From contig OY821774.1 in assembly GCA_963682175.1 (NCBI GenBank), positions 48,312,201 to 48,376,200 of the forward strand: a DNA stretch of 64,000 nt. The letters run 5' to 3'. Source of the stretch: Triglochin maritima (taxonomy: Eukaryota > Streptophyta > Magnoliopsida > Alismatales > Juncaginaceae). The notes beneath the pieces are model-generated. The model did no database searches. It saw only the letters and a program-made list of their open reading frames with translations, and was not told the origin of the DNA. How positions within the stretch are numbered: position 1 is the first letter of the stretch; each line of letters begins with the position of its first letter. Of this stretch, positions 1-9,252 are shown piece by piece. The translations under genes were made by a program, and so were the position numbers.

Positions 1-520
1 CTTGGACACGTGTCGGACACGCCAGGTGGCGTGTCCTACAGTAGTTTTGACATTTCGCAGTGGTGGACACTCCTCGGACACTCCTTGGACACTCCTCGGA
101 CACTCCTTGGTCTTGATTTTGACTTTTGACTTTTTTTTTCCTTCCTCCTTTTCGGTACCAGAATGTTTATATAGAGAAGAATAAGAAGATAAACCATTGG
201 GTCAAGGAAGTTTCAATACAACTCTTGAAGTATATTATTTTATTAGGTAGTAATCAGTTTGTTGTCCTTTAAGAATAGACATAATGACTACTTTTGTCAT
301 GGACAATGAGGAGGCAACCTGAAACAACGTATATTATTTTATTATGAACATTTAACATTTATGAGTAATTATTTTTTTACAAGTATATTATTTTTTATTT
401 ATATATATTATTATTTTTAATTATAATTTTAATGCCGTGTCCGTGTCCTACTTTTTAGAAAAATGCCGTATCCCCGTGTCCGTGTCGTGTCCGTGTCCGT
501 CTCCGTGCTTCTTAGGTTTT
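1..520. repeat. GTGTCC/GGACAC-rich repeat, probable end of an unidentified transposable element
   Basis: The first 110 bases carry repeated GGACAC/GTGTCC words. A second cluster of CCGTGTC words lies at about 434-510. The two clusters flank an AT-rich core. Such arrays are common at the ends of plant DNA elements, but no terminal repeat or target-site duplication could be fixed because the left side is cut by the window edge. No coding sequence is supported here. Confidence 0.3.
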
Positions 521-895
521 TAGGGATTACTGGCAACATGTAGATTCAGACTGTTTGTAGATTTACTGTTTTTCAAAGTCGTATTTATAGACCATTATTT
601 TTATGTAAGTTATCTCTTCGTGGCTCTTCATGTTAATATTTTCATTACCATAGTTATTACCTCCCTTCTCTATGTCCACTTCACTTAGCTTGTTAGGTCT
701 ATCTTCTTAAACTTTCAACTAAATAATACTAAGGTACCATGGTTTTAGGTTGAGCTCTAAATCAAAAAAGAAGAAGCAAATCTCTTAGGAAATACACCAG
801 AAATCTATTCCTTTTACCATTTAATAATACAATACCGAGCTAAGAATACGAAAAATTTCTAAACAAGTAGTGCTAGATATGCTCACTTGTTTTTG

Positions 896-1694
896 CTCTT
901 TTTTGGGCTTACCCGTCCACTAATTCTCTCCCCTCCACTCATCATTCTCTCCACTCATTCTCTTTCCTCTACCGCATGCAAAATCTGACACAAGTCTCTC
1001 CACCCATTCTCTCTCGGTCTCTCCTCATCACATGTAAATTTTAACATAAACTCTCTCCATTCTCATTCTCTCACATTTATAAAGAAGCAAATATATCGTC
1101 AGATATATCTCCGCACAAACAGTGATAGATCACGTTCAGTGTGAATCTCCACTGAAATAGTGATATATTACGTCCAGTGTGATATATATGACTATTGGGA
1201 TATACCTCAAGGAAACATTAAGAATGGGGAACTCAAGGGACAATTGATATATTTGATGATTGGGATATATCTGATCATATTTTTCGTATCCTCCTAAAAG
1301 ACCGTGTTAATTTTCATTCAAACAATGATATATCACATGTGATATATCACAAGGGTCAGCTATATTAATGCTCTTATAGGCTCCATCTTCTCAATGCTCC
1401 AAGAGAATATATCACGATGGTCAGATATCACACTGGACGTCATATATCATGGTGTGAGTGGAGATTCTTAGGGTCATGGTGGAGGAAACGAAAAATAGGT
1501 TCTAATATATTACTGTTTGACAAAGATATATCTAATGATATTTTTGTTTCTATATGGAAGTGAGAGAATGAGTGGAGAGAGATTATGTTAAAGTTTGCTT
1601 GTGGTGAAAGAGAAAGAATAAATCAAGAGAGTGATGAGTGGAGAAGAGTTAGTTAGTGAAGGGAGATTTTTGAGGGTGAGCCCAAAAAAAGATC
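896..1694. mobile_element. Foldback (terminal-inverted-repeat) element candidate, non-coding
   Basis: The left end (from 896, CTCTTTTTTGGGCTTACCC) is complementary to the right end (GGGTGAGCCCAAAAAAAGA, to about 1694). The similarity continues inward through CT-rich left sequence (CCACTCATCATTCTCTCC) and GA-rich right sequence (GAGAGAATGAGTGGAGAG). The interior has several ATATATCAC/GTGATATAT words and matching inverted pieces (TCCAGTGTGATAT near 1170 and ATATCACACTGGACGT near 1425). There is no coding frame. This fits a long-terminal-inverted-repeat MITE or Mutator-like foldback element. A clean target-site duplication was not found, so the exact ends are uncertain. Confidence 0.45.
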
Positions 1695-2857
1695 CCAAGT
1701 TGTCTTCCTTTCTAAATTCTCCCAAGAAAACATAAAAAACAAATCACAATTTCTTCTCATTTGCACCTCTTATTCAACTACCATTAATGATTTTAGTCGC
1801 GTAGGTACAACATATTGAAATACGGTTGTGATGTGAAATGTAAAGGCAATATTCACTTTGTATGGAATGCATAGGACATAATTCACTTAAGTGAATGGAT
1901 ATTGTTTCAAAATTATTAAGTAATCAAAGTTAACTACCTAAAAACAAAAGATCTATAATTCTTTTATAGTGATATCCCGAATTCAAGTCTTAAGTCACAT
2001 ACGTTCAAAAGAATACGAGAAGTAAATGATAAAAAAAAAGAATACGAGAAGTACATTTACAAAACAAAGAACAAAGGCTAGCTTCAATAAGCCAGTACAT
2101 GACTGATTATGTGTTCACCTTCATGCCTAGAATATAGCATGGGTAACTTATGTATGAAGTATGAACCTTCATGTCTATTATACAATAGTATGTTGGTAAC
2201 TACCCATCAAAAAATAAAAATAGTAACTTATTTTCTCTGAGGTTTGGGTGATATATTGTTTCATGCGTATTAGTGTATAAGGCATTTCTATTTTTATCAA
2301 GTTTGAAGGCAGTATTTTTGTTTAGATATTTATGTGTTCGCTGAAGATCCCAACTTGGAGTTTGGTTTAACTTGCGTTTTTGTCTGACCTTGCTCTAAGG
2401 TGCCAGTGTGCCACATTTATTTTAATCATGTCAGGTTTGTTTGCATGAAATTTTTCAAAAAGAAGAAAGAAAGCTTTTTTGTAGATTTAAGTCCTGGACT
2501 ACTGATCTATAGAACAATATTCTCCATCTCTTCTTCATATCGTAGACGAAGATGCAAGATGACCAAATCTGTTGTTCGATTACTTTAGCATGTCAAGTCC
2601 TGGAGTAGCCCATTATGTTACTAATTCTACAAAAAAAAACTTGGTAAAAGATACAAATGCTGCAGTACGGTTAGTACATCAAAAATACTTGATGGGTGAC
2701 CATCGAAGCTATTTTTGTAGATGAATATCTACACCCTGTTGAATTTTATATGTTCTAGTTATCTTCTTCTCCATCAATTCTTTAGCTTGGAAGTTTTCTA
2801 GGGTTGTCAGTCTTTGAACCATGCAAGATTTAGAATGTTTTCCTCTCTCACGTGCAG
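1695..2857. other. Non-coding; probable intron or upstream flank of the peptidase exon
   Basis: No conserved coding sequence was recognised. The earlier exons of the pyroglutamyl-peptidase family (N-terminal TGF motif, glutamate-containing catalytic region) were looked for and not seen. The sequence just before 2858 ends in a pyrimidine-rich tract and GTGCAG, a good splice acceptor. Confidence 0.5.
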
Positions 2858-3100
2858 ACATCTCTTCCTGTCATTGAAATTACGAAGAGCCTAGCAGAAA
2901 TGGGATACTCTGTGGTGTTATCTGATGATGCTGGTCGCTTTGTATGCAACTATCTCTACTACAATTCCCTCCAGTTTGCGGAGAAGCATGATATAAAATC
3001 CCTCTTCGTACACGTACCGTTGTTCATTACAATTGACGAGGAAACACAAATGAAGTTTACTGCTTCGCTTCTGGAGGTTCTTTCCTCCCTAGCTTGGTGA
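2858..3100 (+). CDS. Pyroglutamyl-peptidase I-like protein (peptidase C15), last exon only
   Basis: The exon encodes about 80 residues of the C-terminal part of a plant pyrrolidone-carboxylate peptidase, a cytosolic cysteine peptidase that removes N-terminal pyroglutamate. The family signature is clear: SDDAGRFVCNY holds the catalytic cysteine and SLFVHVPLF holds the catalytic histidine. It is followed by the typical DEETQM segment and the C-terminal helix ending SSLAW and a stop. The exon starts after the acceptor CGTGCAG at 2851-2857. The conserved upstream exons with the catalytic glutamate are not present in the 2.8 kb before it. They either lie beyond the window, behind a long intron, or have been lost. 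The family assignment is strong. Whether the gene is functional cannot be judged. Confidence 0.8.
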   Translation, partial: TSLPVIEITKSLAEMGYSVVLSDDAGRFVCNYLYYNSLQFAEKHDIKSLFVHVPLFITIDEETQMKFTASLLEVLSSLAW

Positions 3101-4519
3101 TTCTCTTCTCCGCTAAGTGTTGTGCTCTAGATATCATCTTCACCGGGACCAATCATGCGAAGAGGTTTGCTATGTAAGTTCAGGAAAAGCATGCATTAAG
3201 GTGCCGTTGTGATTTCCCTCCTCAGGAATTTACTTTCATTTGTGCTTAACTGCTGCTTGTTTATGGTCCAATGGTTTATCTATGTAGGAATGTGCAAAAT
3301 CTCTGCTTGCTGTCAATAATTTGATTTGCATTCATCCTTGCATTTTGTATAATAAAAATAGTGCTCTCTCAATCAATAACATGTAGTTATGGACCTTTTC
3401 GAATTATCCCTTTCTAATTGCATGCGTTGTCTTCATGTTCTTGTAATCTTGAGACTTTCATAATTTGTTTGCAAATTTCTTATAAAATGCTTCCCTACAC
3501 CTATAAACTGACAATCGATGCTCATACTCATGAATTGCAATTTCATCTCTTACGTTTCCCATCAACATCTAACCTATACATGCATTTAACCTTATTTTTC
3601 TTCCTGTATTGGCCTGCATGTCTGCTTGTCTTTTTTCTTTCTTTCTTCTATTCCCTTTGTAGATTTATCTCCATACTTCAAATCAACCTTTATGTGATGT
3701 TTGAGACTTGCATGTAATTTTTTGTGAAGGAGTTATTCAATAACAAACATGTGATAGGGCTTAGTGGCTTACCCACGTGTAGCTGAGATCTTTTACTTGA
3801 AACTTCTCACAACCTTCGCAAGGGAAATCACTAATCTGTATTAGATGTTACATGGAACTCTTCTGTGACCAGTTATTTGTGTTTCTTTTTGCTAACTATT
3901 CAAGTATGTCAATTTTTAAGATTGCACCCATTGTTGAGATGTGAGTATCTGACTGAAAATCATTTAGCAAGGGAACATCAGGTCTGACCTTGGTTGCTAA
4001 ATTCCAATTGACAAATGTTTAGTTAAGAGTACTTTTTAATACCCTGATGCTCGATATGTTCGGTTGATTCTCTCCCCCTAGACACCCTGTCTTTCAGACA
4101 GAAGGTGCAGGAAAGGGAGCAGGGGTGAAATGTTCAGGATGAATGAAGCGGCCGTAGCATAGCATAGTTGGATCTAGCTCAACATGGTTCCTTTTGATTC
4201 TATTAATTCCAGTTTATCGCATATGTTGCTTTATAATTTTTCTAGATGAGCAATCATTTATGTAGTTCTTGCTGGAAAATTTCTCGCCATGGTTTGATTT
4301 TTGGACCACTGTTCCATATGGTCATGGTAAAGCTCCATTCTGCAGTTAAAATTCTCTCTTCAGAAGAGCTTTCCAAGTTCCAGACGAATGCATAGGTGCT
4401 TTTCCACCATCTACCTTAATTTGTGCAATTTCACATGGAATTGGAAAATGATATGGTATTAATCACTACGTGACATGTATACGTTTGTGAGGATAATATA
4501 TATTGAGCACATGCGATGC
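3101..4519. other. Non-coding 3' flank of the peptidase exon
   Basis: This is AT-rich sequence with only short, unrecognisable open frames. It probably includes the 3' untranslated region of the peptidase gene followed by intergenic DNA up to the Ty3/gypsy insertion. No other feature was seen. Confidence 0.5.
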
Positions 4520-4524
4520 AAATC

Positions 4525-5111
4525 TGCTGCAACCACCAGGCTGATTGCTCCATCAAGCTTAGCCGGTAACAAAGGGAAACAAGTTATTAAGCCACCGGAT
4601 AAATTAAATCTTTGATTTACACTCTCACCAATTCAGTCCATGTTCCTTATTAAGTTGTTTCCTTAAATTAGTTTCCATTAGCTTTGTTCAACATCAACAT
4701 AACCCCAATGCCTCAGAAGAGGCTCCCGCCTAAGCGAGGTAGGGGGGTCGGATGTACGCAACCCTACCACTGTAAAACAGTGAGGTTGTTTCCAATTGAT
4801 CCAAATAATGCAAATGCAACTGACCATCTGCGATTCCACAATAAAAGATGATGCTCCAAATGTCAAAAAACAACTTAATCTTTGACACAGTGTAAATGGA
4901 CATGAGCTTTATTCTCTTTTAATTAATTTCCTTTATGGTTATAGTCCTTATAGGTGGTTAAGATTTGTTGTTTGCCCTGTTTAAGGGAGTAGTTGTGTTA
5001 AGAAAAGATACCAAAAAAAATTGAACCCTTCTTCTCTCTTCCTTGTTCGTTCCTAAACGAAATTATCTTCTTCCTCTTTGAGATCGGTTCTCCTTAAAAT
5101 TGAGACCATCA
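4525..5111 (+). repeat. 5' LTR of the Ty3/gypsy element (contains a SINE)
   Basis: Matches the 3' LTR at 8900-9247 along its whole length except for an extra block of about 215 bp at 4690-4904, which is the SINE listed separately, and a few small changes. Without the SINE it is about 372 bp. It starts TGCTGCAACC and ends CCATCA. Confidence 0.85.
4690..4904 (-). mobile_element. tRNA-derived SINE with TTG-type tail inserted in the LTR
   Basis: Read on the minus strand, the 3' half shows the hallmark of a widespread dicot SINE group: GGTAGGGTTGCGTACATCCG, then CCTCGCTTAGGCGGGAGCC, then GGCATTGGGG, and a tail of the TATGTTGATGTTG type. It interrupts the 5' LTR relative to the 3' LTR. It is flanked by an imperfect 10-bp duplication AGCTTTGTTC (4680-4689) and AGCTTTATTC (4905-4914). 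The tRNA-like head is degenerate. Confidence 0.72.
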
Positions 5112-5128
5112 TTCGGTGCTTTTCTTCC

Positions 5129-5542
5129 ATGGCTGAAGGAACTCGTTTTAAACTTCTGGAGGAGGCTTCTAAACGTCATGAAGCTGTGTCATCCTCTTTT
5201 GAAATCTCGGGTTGTCACGCTACACCACCACCACCACCTCCCAACAACCAAACTGTCCCACCAGTTCGTCTTTCGTGCCCACGTTTCTCCAACAAGGATC
5301 CTCAAGGTTGGATTTTCCGGTGTGAACAATTCTTCGACTTTCATCACATCAACGATGATCAATGTCTATGTATTGCGTCCTTCCATCTTGACGGTGAAGC
5401 GTTGGGTTGGTTTCACTATCAACAACGGTCAGCTCCTTTCCAATCTTGGGAGATATTTGTTGAAGCAATCACCTCCAGATTTGAAGTTGCTCATTTTGCC
5501 GGCACTTACGGTTCCTTTGCTTGCGTAACACAACGTCAGTAA
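5129..5542 (+). pseudogene. Ty3/gypsy gag fragment
   Basis: The frame starts at ATG 5129, just after the 5' LTR. It encodes a proline-rich N-terminus and then the retrotransposon gag core (RFSNKDPQGWIFRCEQFF, then DGEALGWFHY). It stops early at 5542 after a frame change near FAGTYGSF. Sequence related to the rest of gag continues in other frames to about 5730 (for example QNFVAGLKPELGK near 5605-5645). The product would be the capsid-like nucleic-acid-packaging protein. This copy is broken. Confidence 0.75.
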
Positions 5543-5784
5543 TTACATACATGATTTTGAATCAAAAGCAAATCAAACTACTAGTCTCTCTTTGGTGATG
5601 TTTTTGCAGAATTTTGTGGCCGGTCTGAAACCCGAGTTAGGCAAAATAGTTTGGGGTCTACATTCTCGAACTATAAAGGATGCACAAGAGCTCGCTCTAT
5701 TACACGGAGAATTTGTTGATCCTCCTTGACGTAGCTCCTTTCACCCTCATATTGCTGAACCTCTTCTTCTAGACTCCTCCAAAG

Positions 5785-5997
5785 TTGCCTCAAGGGGTGA
5801 GTCCCTTGTCGAAGGAAGAGATGGCACGCAAACGCGAGCTCGGCCTCTGTTTTAATTGTGATGAAAAATGGAGTCGTCACCATATAGGCACGAATTCACA
5901 ATCGTTGCTAATCTTGCATGGTACCAAAGCTATTGGGGTTTTCCTACGTTATCAAGTATCGTCCGGGATCTCAAAATTCAGCTTTGTCTCATCGTGA
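5785..5997 (+). pseudogene. Ty3/gypsy gag zinc-knuckle remnant
   Basis: A short frame contains ARKRELGLCFNCDEKWSRHH, the conserved region before and within the gypsy CCHC knuckle (usually CFNCDEK followed by a histidine and a cysteine). The final cysteine is missing, and sequence similarity ends soon after. This marks the left edge of the deletion that removed protease, reverse transcriptase and RNase H. Confidence 0.65.
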
Positions 5998-6150
5998 CGA
6001 TATAGCTATAACTATTCTGACTTCCCCATCATCTTCTTTATTGGATTGTATAAAAAAAGGCATTGCATGACAAAAAATTACAAAGACCAATGGGCTTCCA
6101 CTTGATCTTCTTCCTCTACCAACACGCATTATTCTATCAGGGGGGATTTC

Positions 6151-6890
6151 TTGCTCTTCAATGATCGCCTCGTGATACCCGTCAACAATCCTCTTCGTCG
6201 TGGTATCTTCGATGAATGTCACTCCACCCCGGTCGACAACCATTCTGGGGTCAAAGTGACTTTATCGAGGATAGTACGATCGTTCTTTTGGCGAGGAATG
6301 ACTCCTGATGTTCGTGCATGGGTGTGTTCTTGCTTGATGTGTCAAAACTGCCAAGTCCACAAATCAAGCTCCTACAGGTCTTCTTCAGCCGTTACCAATG
6401 CCTACTCAGGTTTGGGAAGACCTCACTATGGATTTCATTGTGTCACTACCACCGTCAGACGGAAAAGACATGATTTTTGTGGTAGTGGATCGGTTCTCAA
6501 AGGGGGCACATTTTATCGGTCTCTCATCTCCAATTTCAGCAGTCACAGTAGCCACTGCATTTTCGACTCATGTCACCAAACTTCATGGCATGCCTCGCTC
6601 AATCATCTCGGATCGTGACAAAAAGTTTGTGAGTAAATTCTGGTGTGACCTCTTTTGTTTACACGAGACGAAGCTTCACCGGAGTATAGCCTACCATCCT
6701 CAGTCCGACGGCCAGACGGAGGTCATTAATAGATGTCTTTAACGGTATTTGCATTGTTTTGTTATGGACCAACCTAAACTGCGGTTTGATTACCTTCACT
6801 TAGCAGAACTTTGGTATAATGTCCTTTCATTCGTTAACTGGGATGTCCCCGTTTGAAGCTATGTTTGGGAGAAAACCATCATGCTTGTTG
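6151..6890 (+). pseudogene. Ty3/gypsy integrase, frameshifted
   Basis: Frame one (6151-about 6390) holds the integrase zinc-binding region: DNHSGVKVTLSRIVRSFFW, then CSCLMCQNCQ. A second frame (6398-6742) holds the catalytic core: MDFIVSLPPSDGKD with the first Asp, ISDRDKKFVSKFW with the second, and HPQSDGQTEVINR with the Glu. A third short frame near 6819-6890 (SLTGMSPFEAMFGRKP) is the conserved C-terminal extension. The three pieces belong to one former reading frame broken by at least two shifts. The DDE residues are all visible, but the gene is dead. Confidence 0.82.
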
Positions 6891-6957
6891 GTTGGTTCGA
6901 CTCCACTCAGAGGGGATATTTGTTCTTGCAGATCAATAGACAATAGGGATAATGTTC

Positions 6958-7215
6958 ACGTACTTACCTATATTTGGGAGATACCACGTACTTACCTATA
7001 TTTGGGAGATACCTATATTTGGGAGATACCACGACGCCAACGTACTTACCTATATTTGGGAGATACCACGTACTTACCTATATTTGGGAGATACCTATAT
7101 TTGGGAGATACCACGACGCCAACGTACTTACCTATATTTGGGAGATACCACGACGTACTTACCTATATTTGGGAGATACGATGTACTTACCTATATTTGG
7201 GAGATACGACGTACT
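6958..7215. repeat. Minisatellite, left block (about 9 copies of a TATATTTGGGAGATA unit)
   Basis: This is a tandem array built from CCTATATTTGGGAGATAC joined by short linkers (GTACTTA, CACGACGCCAA). Units are 17, 28, 33 or 38 bp long depending on the linkers kept. It begins directly after the sequence GATCAATAGACAATAGGGAT. That sequence recurs at the far end of the right block (8461-8480). The array lies inside what was retrotransposon coding sequence downstream of integrase. It is open in several frames only because the unit lacks stop codons. Confidence 0.9.
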
Positions 7216-8176
7216 TGTTGGGAGGGGGATCTACGATGCACTAACTCGACACGGATTACACGCACCACGAAAAACGAATATTGTATGCGGAAATTAACTT
7301 CTGACCCTCTCCCAAACTTAATGCAACAAGCAAACACGATTAAGATGGAAATAACAAGCAATCACACAACACACCTGAAGCAAACCACGACACACGCGAT
7401 TTTACAAGGTTCGGCAAGATGCCTACGTCCTTGGGGGGTCTCATGCGGGTTTCCTTTCCTTGAAGCTCTTCTCCAACAAGAGAAGTCTCCGAGATTACAC
7501 AAGTTTGGAAGCAATGCGTCTCCCAAAGCACTCTAGATCTCTCTCTAGCATAATCTCTCTCAAGGAAATAAAGATTGTATGTATGTTACAAGATTAGGGC
7601 GAAAATTCTATTTATAATGGGCTAAAATCGTACAAAGAATAATTCAGATCGTGCATAACTGTCTGAAATCGGTCGACCAGAATTTCCCATCGGTCGACCG
7701 AACTTCGGTTAGTTCGCGTAACTGCCATCGTTCGGTCGACCGCTCGCCCATAGCCGGTCGACTGTTCCGTGCTGCTGAACAACGCTCGAAGCTCCTGGAC
7801 AATTTCGGTCGACCGCGTGTCCAACACCGGTCGACCGTTCTGCACTGCTGGATAGCGCCTGAAGCTACTGGACGAATTCGGTCGACCGCGTGTCCAACGT
7901 CGGTCGACCGATTGTTGTGCTGAATTTTGTCTCGTATCTACTGTCACTTTTCGGTCGACCGCGTTCCCAGCACCGGTCGACCGGATCTTCAAAAGATCCG
8001 AGCTCCAAATCTACTGGCCATTTTTGGTCGACCGAATTCCCCAAACCGGTCGACCGTTCCTCGATCTGTTCCGAGCCCCATGGCTCCCGGAGAGATTCGG
8101 TCGACCGTGACTTAAGTTCTGGTCGACCGATTCTCCCAATTTTCTTGTATTAACAATTATAAACCAAATTCCAACA
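7216..8176. mobile_element. Solo LTR, TGTTGG family (copy 1), inside the minisatellite
   Basis: The 961-bp element begins TGTTGGGAGG and ends TTCCAACA, so its tips are inverted repeats. A perfect 5-bp duplication GTACT lies at 7211-7215 and 8177-8181, and the minisatellite resumes immediately on the right. It contains GGTTCGGCAAGATGCCTACG, a motif often seen in plant LTRs, and a dense cluster of CGGTCGACCG palindromes (7670-8132). A second, shorter copy is at 40752-41566. No internal retrotransposon region is present, so it is an LTR left by recombination. Which strand was transcribed is not decided. Confidence 0.85.
7670..8132. promoter_or_regulatory. Cluster of CGGTCGACCG palindrome doublets
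   Basis: About seven pairs of CGGTCGACCG or one- or two-base variants are seen. Most pairs have a 12-bp spacer, so the dyad centres are about 22 bp apart, and pairs follow each other every 60-75 bp. Examples of pairs are near 7670/7693, 7736/7758, 7807/7829, 7879/7901 and 7953/7975. Each full motif has three CpG sites. Any function is unproven. Confidence 0.75.
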
Positions 8177-8181
8177 GTACT

Positions 8182-8460
8182 TACCTATATTTGGGAGATA
8201 CCTATATTTGGGAGATACGACGTACTTACCTATATTTGGGAGATACCACGACGTACGTACCTATATTTGGGAGATACCATGCCAACATACTTACATATAT
8301 TTGGGAGATACCACGTACTTACCTATATTTGGGAGATACCTATATTTGGGAGATACCACGACGCCAACGTACTTACCTATATTTGGGTTGGGTGAAACCA
8401 ACCCAACAAATTCTTTGTCCACGTACTTACCTATATTTGGGAGATACCACGATGCCAACG
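8182..8460. repeat. Minisatellite, right block (about 9 copies)
   Basis: Continuation of the array at 6958-7215 after the solo LTR. It has the same TATATTTGGGAGATA core and linkers, more diverged than the left block. One unit is interrupted at about 8387-8423 by a small hairpin-forming insertion (TTGGGTTGGGTGAAACC followed by AACCCAA). The block ends with CACGATGCCAACG and then the second copy of AGATCAATAGACAAT. Confidence 0.88.
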
Positions 8461-8900
8461 AGATCAATAGACAATCGTGATAATGTTCAACCGGATGTTG
8501 CAGAGTTGGTTCGACTTCACTCAGAGGTAATTGAGGTTAGTAAACTCAATTTAAGGAAGGTTATTTCCCGTATGCAAAAGGTGGCCAACAAGAAAATGGC
8601 ATATGTCTCTTCAAAGTCGGCAATTTCGTTCTTCTTCGTTTGCAAAAATATCGACAGTCCAGTCTTGCAAAAAGAAAGTCAAATAAACTAGAAAAATACT
8701 ACGAACCATTTAAGATCCTCCAAAGGATTGGAAACGTGGCCTATCGATTACAACTTCCAAATGAGGCTCGTCTATATAATGGTTTTCATATTTCCTTGCT
8801 TTAGAAATTCATTGGTGATCCGACTTCTATTCCCTCACCTACTCTGCCTGATGACATCTCAACAATCATGGACGATGTGCTTTTTGAAGCGGGTGGGAAT
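8461..8900 (+). pseudogene. Ty3/gypsy polyprotein C-terminal remnant
   Basis: Frames after the minisatellite give ELVRLHSEVIEV, QKVANKKM, then FKILQRIGNVAYRLQLPNEA and HNGFHISLL in neighbouring frames. These are the usual post-integrase segments of gypsy polyproteins (helix after the core, then a chromodomain-like or SH3-like tail). Several frameshifts separate them. The stretch ends at the polypurine tract before the 3' LTR. Confidence 0.6.
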
Positions 8901-9247
8901 GATGCAACCACCAGGCTGATTGCTCCATCAAGCTTAGCCGGTAACAAAGGGAAACTATTTATTAAGCCACTGGATAAATTAAATCTTTGATTTACACTCT
9001 CACCAATTCAGTCCATGTTCCTTATTAAGTTGTTTCCTTAAAATTAGTTTCCATTAGTTTTGTTGTTCACTTTTAATTAATTTCCTTTATGGTTATAGTC
9101 CTTATAGGTAGTGGCTAAGATTTGTTGTTTTCCCTATTTAAGGGAGTAGTTGTATTGTTAAGAAAAGATACAATAAAACAATTTTTCCCTCTTCCTTGTT
9201 CGTTCCTACATGAAATTATCTTCTTCCTCTCAGAATCGAGACCATCA
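8900..9247 (+). repeat. 3' LTR of the Ty3/gypsy element
   Basis: 348 bp, starting TGATGCAACC and ending CGAGACCATCA. It aligns with 4525-5111 except for the SINE. The target duplication AAATC follows at 9248-9252. Confidence 0.85.
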
Positions 9248-9252
9248 AAATC

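Larger units (their letters stand above)
4525..9247 (+). mobile_element. Deleted Ty3/gypsy LTR retrotransposon
   Basis: Two direct repeats start TG(C/A)TGCAACCACCAGGC and end GAGACCATCA (4525-5111 and 8900-9247). They are bordered by a perfect 5-bp duplication AAATC at 4520-4524 and 9248-9252. A purine tract (GAAGCGGGTGGGAA) lies directly before the 3' LTR. The order gag, zinc knuckle, integrase is plus-strand Ty3/gypsy. Protease, reverse transcriptase and RNase H are absent, apparently removed by a deletion near 5990-6100. Later additions are a SINE in the 5' LTR, a minisatellite at 6958-8460 and a solo LTR within that array. The element cannot be autonomous. Confidence 0.88.

Noticed and set aside
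6952..7536. Long open frames with TYLYLGDT / YLPIFGRY peptide repeats
   Set aside because: These are translations of the minisatellite in several frames at once and run into the inserted solo LTR, so they are not a gene.
7670..8132. CGGTCGACCG sites as pol III B-box (GGTTCGANNCC) elements or tRNA relics
   Set aside because: The core usually lacks the second T of GGTTCGA, no A-box or cloverleaf was found nearby, and the dyad symmetry and 22-bp pairing are not explained by a B-box.
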